NCBI GenBank assembly: GCA_030063045.1
Contig: JAQSEB010000115.1
Location: forward strand, 930,001-994,000
Direction of reading: 5' to 3'
Source of the DNA: Pratylenchus scribneri
Taxonomy: Eukaryota > Nematoda > Chromadorea > Rhabditida > Pratylenchidae
DNA length: 64,000 bases
In this document: in pieces, positions 56,677-64,000 of the stretch
Position numbering within the stretch: the stretch's first letter is position 1
Layout: every line of letters starts with the position of its first letter
Notes under the pieces: model-generated
Seen by the model: the letters and a program-made list of their open reading frames with translations, nothing else
Told to the model about the DNA's origin: nothing
The model's database searches: none
Position numbers and translations under genes: made by a program

Positions 56677-59600
56677 TTATATTTTGCTTTTCATTTCCTT
56701 CCTCGCTTTTGCCAACAATGTTTGTAATTTTTGGAGCAACATCAGCTGGCCTTTGACTTTCAATTTGCCACTCAAAAAGGCCTTAATCAAAATATTAAAT
56801 AATAATTTGTTAATTTATTCCTAGTATTGTATTTAATTTATCTTAATAGTGGGTCACAAATAATATAGGTTGGTAATTTATTTCTTTCTCCATTTTTTCT
56901 CATTCATTTCTTCGTCTATTTTGGCCAAATAAGGTTGCAAAAAGCCAACCAAGGATGCCACCATCATTCTCCTCAACCATTTCCGTCTGTTAGAATTCCC
57001 AAAAATATACCAAAAAGCGAAAAGCAAAGCAAAAAGCCATCCATTTTATTACTCACCTTTGTTCCATCCAATTGTCCACCAACCAATTTCACAAAATCCT
57101 CGTCCTCAACACCAACAGTCACCGTTGCCTTTTTCCCTTGCCGCATATCCCCTTCATATAATTCACCTTTTCCTCCCTTCAATTCAATGGCTAAAAATAA
57201 GTCAATTAATCATTTCATTCCCCATCAATTTTACTGTATTTTGCGGCCATTTTCCCTTGATTCTTTATTTCGTACACCAAAATTGCTTCAATTCCCTTCA
57301 ATTCGTTCCTTTCTGTTGCCAATTCTTCTGCCATTTTCTTAAAAATTTCCGCTGATTTCAATGGCACTTTTTGCTGTTGGTTTGATCCAATTTTATCCAT
57401 TTCGATCATTTCATTGAGTAAAATGCATCCATTCGAAATGGCCACTTTGCCCGTCTCTTTCACCTTCAAAAATATTTTTTTTTAAATTTAAATATGATTA
57501 ATTAGCCTATTATGTTGACCTTTGTTTGGAAAAGAATTCGTTGGTCTCCGTCCTTCCACATTTCCACAACCAAAGTTTGACCCGGCAAAACCGGTGCCGA
57601 AAATCTGACTTTGACTGAGCGCAAATTTTTGCTCTGATTTGCGCCAAATGCCTTTAGGATTAATCGAGTGGAAATTCCAAGGGAGCAAAGGCCATGGAGG
57701 ATTGGTTGCGGGAAGCCGGCCATTCCAGCAAAATCTGGGTCAATGTGCAATGGATTCATGTCGCCCGATCCTTGGCGATAGAGGGCAGCCTACAAATATT
57801 TGTTAAGTGATTATTTTTTTTACGAATTTTTAATTTTTGTCTTGCAGAATTTTGACAAAAAATGTTTTGAATTTGTTCAATCAAAATGAATGAATAAGTC
57901 AATTCCAATAATGAAGGCCTTTTCTTCATCCTACTGTACCCCTACTTTCACCCTGTCACTCAATCAATCAAATATTGCCCCAATCTCCTTTTTAAATCTT
58001 CATTTTATCCCATTTTTTGGGTCACTGGAGGCTTAGGTCTCTGGAGAAGGCCCGGGGCAAGAGCTTAGGTCCAACTCTCGCCCCAAACAACTTTAGCCAC
58101 TAAATTAGGATTAATAAAATAATTCATTCTCAATTTAACAGTAAAAAACCAATTTAATAATACATAAATAAATATTTTGCCTGCCTGATTTGGCTGCACA
58201 AATTCCTCCATGACCAAATCTGGTGGTCCATCCGGAATTGGCGGTGATTTCCTCTCGCTCGATGATGTCCGATTTCCCTGCAAATTTAAAATTAAAAATT
58301 AAAATAAATAAATTTATTGACCCCAAAACCGCCGGCTCCGGATTGGAAAATCCCGAATTCTTGAAGTGCCAATTTTTGGCCAGTTCGATCATCGAAAGTT
58401 GTTACTGTAAAGGGATTAAGGAATTAATTAAATATTTTTTGCTGTCAGCACAAAGTTCGCCGTACCTTTTTTTGGAATATGCAATCAAATTTTCCAAAAA
58501 CACAAAAAAAAAAATGAAATAAAAATTTCCACTCGAACAAGTCTACCCTAATAATTAATTGGGAGGAGGAAATTGGCATTTGATGCTCTGATGGATGGAC
58601 TACTGTACATATAAGGAGGAGGAAATTGGAATTGGAATGGGAGCATAAATTAAATTGTACATTTTGGATTATTAGGTAATAATATATTTTTTAATGAAGA
58701 AAATGAATAAATGAATGAATGAGTGGGTGGAATGGAATGAATTTATTAGCCATAATATTTATTTGTGCCCACGCATATTTGCCACATGAACTCCCTCAAC
58801 TAATTTTAGTGGACTTTATTAAAAATGTAAAAATGGAAATTAATTTTAATTTGATGGAATAATTTTTGTTCAAAGTTTGTGCAAAAAATGAAAGTGATTT
58901 TTGATGCTAATTTTTGTGATAAAAATAAATTTTAAAGGGGAAATTATTTTTGTACCAATTTTGAATAAATCAAAATTATAGTCCTAATATTTATAAAGAA
59001 ATTAAATACAATTTAAATTTATAGAGTTAAATGAAAATGTTTAATTTATATTTACAATAAACCCCTCTAAATGATCGGTTAAAAATCTGAGAAATCTTTT
59101 TAATGAATTGTGCCCTTTTTTACCTTATCAAAAATTTAAATTACCTGCTGAAATACTAATAAATCTAATACCACTTTTTTCCTATTAGAAATTCCATTTC
59201 AATTAGAAGTCCTCTTTCAAATTTTTTTTTCCTTTGATTTTTAATTCTATAAAGTATAAAAATGTTTTGGTATTCTAAAAAAATTTATGAATTATAAAAA
59301 CATGATTGAATTCAAAAAAATATGTTCTAAAAATGTTTTAAATCGCAAAAATCATATTTCGATTTGTAAATAAATGTTCTGTTTTATTTTAAGCATTTTT
59401 CAGCTCCGAGATTTATTAGCCCCCCCCCTCGATTTGAAGCCCCCCTTGGAGGGTCTTTGCAATTTATAAGCCCCGAGGCTTAGAAAAATACGGTAATTAA
59501 AATTCCTCCCATTGTTTTTCTTGCCTTCTTTGATGAGCAATGCCGCCTTTCCTTTGTCCAAAATGTCGATGACCCGTATTTCCGAACGCAATCGGGTCTC

Positions 59601-59942
59601 ATCGTCGGTTGGCAATTGTCCGAACAATTCGATGTATTGTTCGCCATGGAGGACTTTGGTCAAATCAAAGTTGATTCCTGGCCAATCCATCGATTGGCCA
59701 GACTGGGCCAAAAGACCGGGGGCCACCACAAAAGTTGGAAAAACTTGGAATTGAGGATGGCCTTCATAGAGGAAATGCAAATCATTGGAGGGATTTGCGC
59801 CGACTAATCAAAAAATAAATGGGGGTGTGCCGAAAATGTACAAATATTACTCACTGCCCAATGCATAAATGATGGCATCGCGGGTGGAATATGTATAAAA
59901 TGATGGTTCAGGAATAAATTGTTTCGCTTTGATTGGATCCAT
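56677..59942 (-). CDS. Peroxisomal MaoC-type enoyl-CoA hydratase 2 fused to SCP2, no dehydrogenase domain
   Basis: Eight exons (59855-59942, 59525-59803, 58322-58404, 58185-58277, 57520-57789, 57235-57463, 57057-57190, 56677-56781) close in phase to 426 residues. First hot-dog half: [65 protein letters not shown]. Catalytic half: [20 protein letters not shown] and [13 protein letters not shown]. Then an SCP2 domain ([38 protein letters not shown]). The C-terminus SKI is a PTS1-like signal. This equals the C-terminal two thirds of HSD17B4; the N-terminal short-chain dehydrogenase is absent. It hydrates enoyl-CoA in peroxisomal beta-oxidation, a route that in nematodes also makes ascarosides. 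Introns 58405-59524 and 57790-58184 have GC donors. Confidence 0.93.
57898..58120 (+). mobile_element. Repeat R1, copy 5 (in MaoC-SCP2 intron)
   Basis: GTCAATTCCAATAATGAAGG, CATCCTACTGTACCCCTACT, AATCAAATATTGCCCCAATC and a CACTGGAGGCTTAGG end. Shorter than copies 1 and 3 because the middle is deleted. Confidence 0.85.
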
Positions 59943-60442
59943 TCGTCAAAATTATTGTAGAAAATTAACAAAATAAATTAATTATTAGCTGGGATGGTGG
60001 AAAATGCACCTCTTTTTCAGTTTATTCGCCCAACTATTCTCCGCAAATTTCTTATCGTCCATTCCTCCATTCCCCAATGTCGAATCGACCCATTTTTCCA
60101 TATAAAATCGATGATTCCCTCCCCCATCCCATCCTTTGAAACAATTTTTGTGTTTTGTAAATATAGAAAAATGGTTCCATTTCCAAAAAAAAATTATCTC
60201 CAAAATTTTCATTTTATTTTTATTCATCTATTTAAAAATAATAAATGAAAAATTGGCATTGATAAAAAATAGCAAAATATTGGGAAAATAATCAAAAAAC
60301 CACAGCAAACAGAGAAGAAGGAAGGAAGGAAGGAGATATGCAAATGAGGAGATCAGTAAAAAGAGGAAAGAAAAGAAAAAGGACAAAAATATGTTTTAAT
60401 GAATGTTTTTTGATATTTTTTTTTGATTATTTTTGGGGGAGA
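59943..60442. other. Intergenic, no feature seen
   Basis: MaoC-SCP2 promoter side and 3' flank of the next gene. A GAAGGAAGGAAGGA run at 60317-60332. Confidence 0.4.
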
Positions 60443-61010
60443 TTAATCATTCAAAAGTTCGTTGATCATATCCAATTGTGCGGCCAATTTGGCGGATTGG
60501 CCACTTCGATCGGCTTTTTCCGCCATCCGCTGGCAAGCAGTGTATTCGGCGTGGGCAGTCTGCAAAAATGTGCGAATTTTAGATTGGAACACAGAGAGGA
60601 GGGAGACTAACCGAAATCAATTTGTTCAACTTTCTGAGAATGCCAAAATATTTGGTTGAACAAGTCAACATTCCTCGGTCCAAATATTCCCGAAACAATG
60701 CTTTGCCGGATCCAATTCCCCGATTCGCCTCCTCCATTGGTGAATTCAATAATTCATCATTTCCATTGCCATTTTCGGCCGGTGCATTTCCCTGTGTTGT
60801 CATTGTCAATTGTTCATCGGCTTCTATTGCCAAATTGTTGTTTTCAATTTGATTGGAGGATTCGGCGGTATTTTCGGATGCAGTGCCAGAATGACGATTT
60901 TGATGATTATGATGATGATGTTGGGTGGATGCCCTAATTGGAGTGGCCAAAAGCATGCAGAAAAGGGCCAAAAGGAAGAGGGAGAATGGATTCCGGCAAA
61001 TTGGGGACAT
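60443..61010 (-). CDS. Secreted protein of unknown function
   Basis: Two exons (60612-61010, 60443-60559) join in phase to 171 residues. Signal peptide NPFSLFLLALFCMLLATPIRA, then a His/Asn-rich stretch (HHHHNHQNRH) and an Asn/Glu/Ser-rich disordered part to about residue 95. The C-terminal 75 residues look folded and helical: KALFREYLDRGMLTCSTKYF, GILRKLNKLIS, AHAEYTACQRMAEKADRSG, AQLDMINELLND, with two Cys that could pair. I do not recognise the family. A conserved secreted C-terminal helical domain behind a variable linker is likely. Confidence 0.7.
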
Positions 61011-64000
61011 TTTTTTGGGTTGGTCGTTTTAATCACACTGATTAGTTACGGAGATCAACAAAAAGTCAAATGGGCAATAAATTTAGCTGAAAATGATGGA
61101 ATTTAAATAGTTTTTGGGCATAATAAAATATAAAAATATGACATTTGCCCTATTAGAATTAATGATGCGAAAAAAAGGGGGGGGGGGAATAATGTTTCTA
61201 ATGGGTCAACGGAATGGAATGGAATTGTTGTCCCCTCTGGGGATTATTTTGGCCCCTGGATATGTTTGATTTTTTTAATATTAATAATAATGCCAATGCC
61301 ATCCATCCATCCATCCGCCCATTATGGCATTTTTAAAGGGGAAAACAAATATTAAAAAGAGAAGAAAAACATCTTTTTTTGATTAATTTTGGGTGGATTT
61401 TGGGTGGATTTTTCCCCCTCAATTGTTTCATATTTCTTAGAATTATTAAAAATGAGGAATTAAATGTTTTTTTTTTGATTAACGCAAATTATGCCATTTG
61501 AATTGAATGATTTGGCCCCAAAATTTGGCATTAAAATACGTTTAGGCCATTGCATGTCAATTCAATTGTCAAATGACCCCAAAATCACATGGCGACCATA
61601 ATATTGTCCCCCCTTTGGATTGGATTTGGATGAATGATTTTCTTTCTTTAAATTATATTATAAAAAATTATGATGGATGGACTCCTCTACAATTTTTGAA
61701 TACATTTTTTTTGTGGTGGCCTATACAAAAAATATGGCCAAATTTGGACATAAAAATGGGTGTGAAGGACAAAATTGACGAAACAAAATCAAATCCCCCT
61801 CTGAAATTTGTATTCATTTGGGCCGAAACCAAGAGGAAAGGGGCCTAAGAAATGAAGGGAAAGGGTCAAAAGGTTCAGAAAAAAAATTTGTTGAAAAATA
61901 GTTTTCAAATATTGTAAAGTCATTTAGGGAAGAACAGAATGTGGACCAATATTTGGGGGGGGGGGGGGGGGAATGGCATAATATTGGTGAATTTTGGAGC
62001 ATATTTAAATGAATTTAGTGACGAAAATGTGGCAATTATAATTTTTGATGTGTGCCATCAAGCCAACCATTCACTGATGGATGGGTGACTTATTTGGAGT
62101 AATGGATAATTGGAATGTTTATATGGGACAAAAACAAAGTAACAATCAAGCCAAATCTTACTGTACTAAAGAAGGGGATGGAATATATAATCTGTCAAAT
62201 GACAGCTTAAAAAATGTTTTAATATTATTGGGGAGGAGGATTAAAAATTTTAGCCGATGAAAAATGAAATGGACTTCGAAACCATTAATTATTAGAGAGG
62301 AATTGCCGGCGGCAGAATAATTTAAATGGCCAGAGAATTTTTTCTCAATTTTGAAAATGCCAGACAATTTGAAAAATGAGCAGAGTATTACTGAAGAAGT
62401 GCATTGTATTTATAATAAACATGGCAATTTGTTGGGGGAAACATTGCACTAAATAATAATGGCCTGGGGTGGGGGCTAAATTAATAACAATTTTAAAGAG
62501 TCCATCCCCCCCCCCCCCAAATGGCCAATTCCGATTATTCTTTTTATCCGTCAAAGGGAAATTAAAAATTCCATTTTAAAATGTTTAAAAAGGGGGATAA
62601 TCGGTTGGAGATGGACGAATTGGAGAGGAAAGACAATTTGGCAATCGTCAATTGGGTGGATAAATATAAGGCCAAATTGCCGTTTCCCTTGACGCAATTT
62701 GGAGGCAAATTGAAATGAGGAAGGCAATGGATTGGATTTGGGCGGATTAAATGAAATGAACTTTGTGAACTGTACAAATGTTCTTTAGATTAGAATGACA
62801 TTTGATGGATGGGAAAGGGATTCACGATGCCATTTTGGATTCAATATTTTCTGTTGCCATTTTAACAACAAAAATGCGCGATGACTTATCTATTGGAATT
62901 GACGCAAAATGTTGTTTTTTGGAAGATTATTAGGCCAATGGATAAATGTGAGAAAAACTTGTTGAGATTAGTAAAAATTGAAAAGGAAATAATTGTAAAA
63001 GTCAAAGGAGGAATCCCAAAAGAATCCCAAAAATGGGGGATATTCCATTTTTGAATAAATGGCAAAGAATATTGTCTATATACTTTTTTACCGGCGGAAA
63101 GAGGAAATGAGGATGGGGGAATGCCGTACATTGTACACCCCCAGAGTTTTTGGAAAACCCTCAATCTCAATTTATTGTAGCCAATTTTGCGCATCCGCTT
63201 TCGTCAATGAGGGAGGAGGAGGGCCTCCTTTTGAAACTAAAATTGTTTGCCGTAAAATTAATTTCCCCTTTCCTCTATAGTAGTAGTGAATATTTTATAA
63301 TAAATTCATTTTTAAATGAGAAAAAATGGACTTTGACCGAATTTTTGAATAGAGGGACGTCAATGGGTTTTTGCCAGGAAATCATCTGCAACATTTTATT
63401 TTACAATGCAAAAATTCATTTGAAGAAAAGCACAAAGAATAAAAAGGAAGAGGAAGAATTGGAATGAATGAATGAATGATGGACCAAAATGTAATCTTCA
63501 TTTTGTGATAAGGAAGAATGTGGTTTTATTTGACATTCAATGAATAAATTGGGTTGGGGTGGTTGATTTGATTGACTTTGGGTGTAATTTTATACATTTT
63601 TGGCCAATTCCCGAAAACAATTTTATGGTCTATTTCCTCTCACTCTGAATCAAAATTTTGTACCCAAATTGGACATTTGAAATGAATAATCCACAACTCA
63701 TTATTCCACTTTTGATGAAGGTGGAATGGACTTTTGGCGATGCCAATTCTTGGAAATTGATAGAAGGAGAAGGGGATTAATTATTAAAAGTAAACAACAA
63801 ATATATAATTAAAATTTTCAACTTGATTAAACATTAAAATCGTACAACAATAATATTGATAACCGAAAATAAAAAAAAAGAATAAGTTTATGGCATTTTT
63901 GTCAAATTTTTAAAGGACCAACCGAAAAGGGAGTGGCCGATACTAATTTGGGATTGGCCTAAAAATTAAAAGGAGGGAAAGAAGCGGGTGGAGGGTGGTA
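61011..64000. other. 3 kb without a recognisable gene
   Basis: AT-rich, with homopolymer G or C runs at about 61176, 61958-61971 and 62507-62518. No phase-closing exon chain on either strand and no array. The next gene probably lies beyond the right edge. Confidence 0.4.

Noticed and set aside
61573..61848. 91-codon plus frame
   Set aside because: Trp/Asn/Lys-rich chance frame in the gene-free right end; no splice partner, signal peptide or family match.
1..64000. Bacterial-type operon, prophage or insertion sequence
   Set aside because: All confident genes have spliceosomal introns and animal or nematode families. I saw no intron-less transferred gene or viral module.

Overview
The window looks like nuclear DNA of a plant-parasitic (tylenchid, cyst-nematode-like) nematode. 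It is AT-rich, its genes are cut into small exons by introns mostly of 40-60 bases with TTTTTAG/TTTTCAG-type acceptors, and it carries nematode-restricted families: an MLT-10-like moulting protein, an SXP/RAL-2 protein, a fragment of a nematode-type chemoreceptor, an innexin and a multi-PAN secreted protein. Several introns start with GC instead of GT, a trait reported as unusually common in Globodera. The genus is inference; I ran no search.

I rebuilt spliced models by reading both strands and requiring every exon phase to close. Left part (0-20 kb): MLT-10-like gene (-, runs off the left edge), an unrecognised acidic protein (+), a 1.4 kb minisatellite that ends a chemoreceptor fragment, a secreted three-PAN protein (-), a J-domain-like protein without HPD (-), a histidine phosphatase with a probable myristoylated coiled-coil head (-), a small coiled-coil protein (+), a small unknown protein (-), a damaged histone H4-like gene (-), H2A.Z with a long tail (-) and an unknown protein (+). 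Middle (20-34 kb): FAM187-like Ig/transmembrane protein (-), a His-rich secreted peptide (-), a tyrosine phosphatase (+), a 3.4 kb gene-free stretch, TTD14 homologue (+), a 56-residue secreted peptide (+) and biotin protein ligase (-). Right part (34-64 kb): full-length acetyl-CoA carboxylase (+, 26 exons, 2311 aa) head to head with the biotin ligase, SINE-like repeats and a 33-bp coding-like repeat, a cytochrome P450 with a transposon in its I-helix intron and an apparent frameshift (-), SXP/RAL-2 (-), innexin (+), an inverted sister of the first minisatellite, a MaoC hydratase-SCP2 fusion (-), a secreted protein (-) and 3 kb without a gene.

Functional links: biotin ligase charges the biotinyl domain of acetyl-CoA carboxylase, and both sit on one 0.64 kb intergenic stretch. 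The MaoC-SCP2 enzyme belongs to peroxisomal beta-oxidation. MLT-10-like, PAN and SXP/RAL-2 proteins are secreted or cuticle-associated families.

The most interesting signals are at the level of introns. Two innexin introns can only be closed with 3' ends TG instead of AG. Eight GC-AG introns fall in just four genes, two each. Two families of short transposon-like repeats lie almost only inside introns, and one of them always has the same orientation relative to the host gene.
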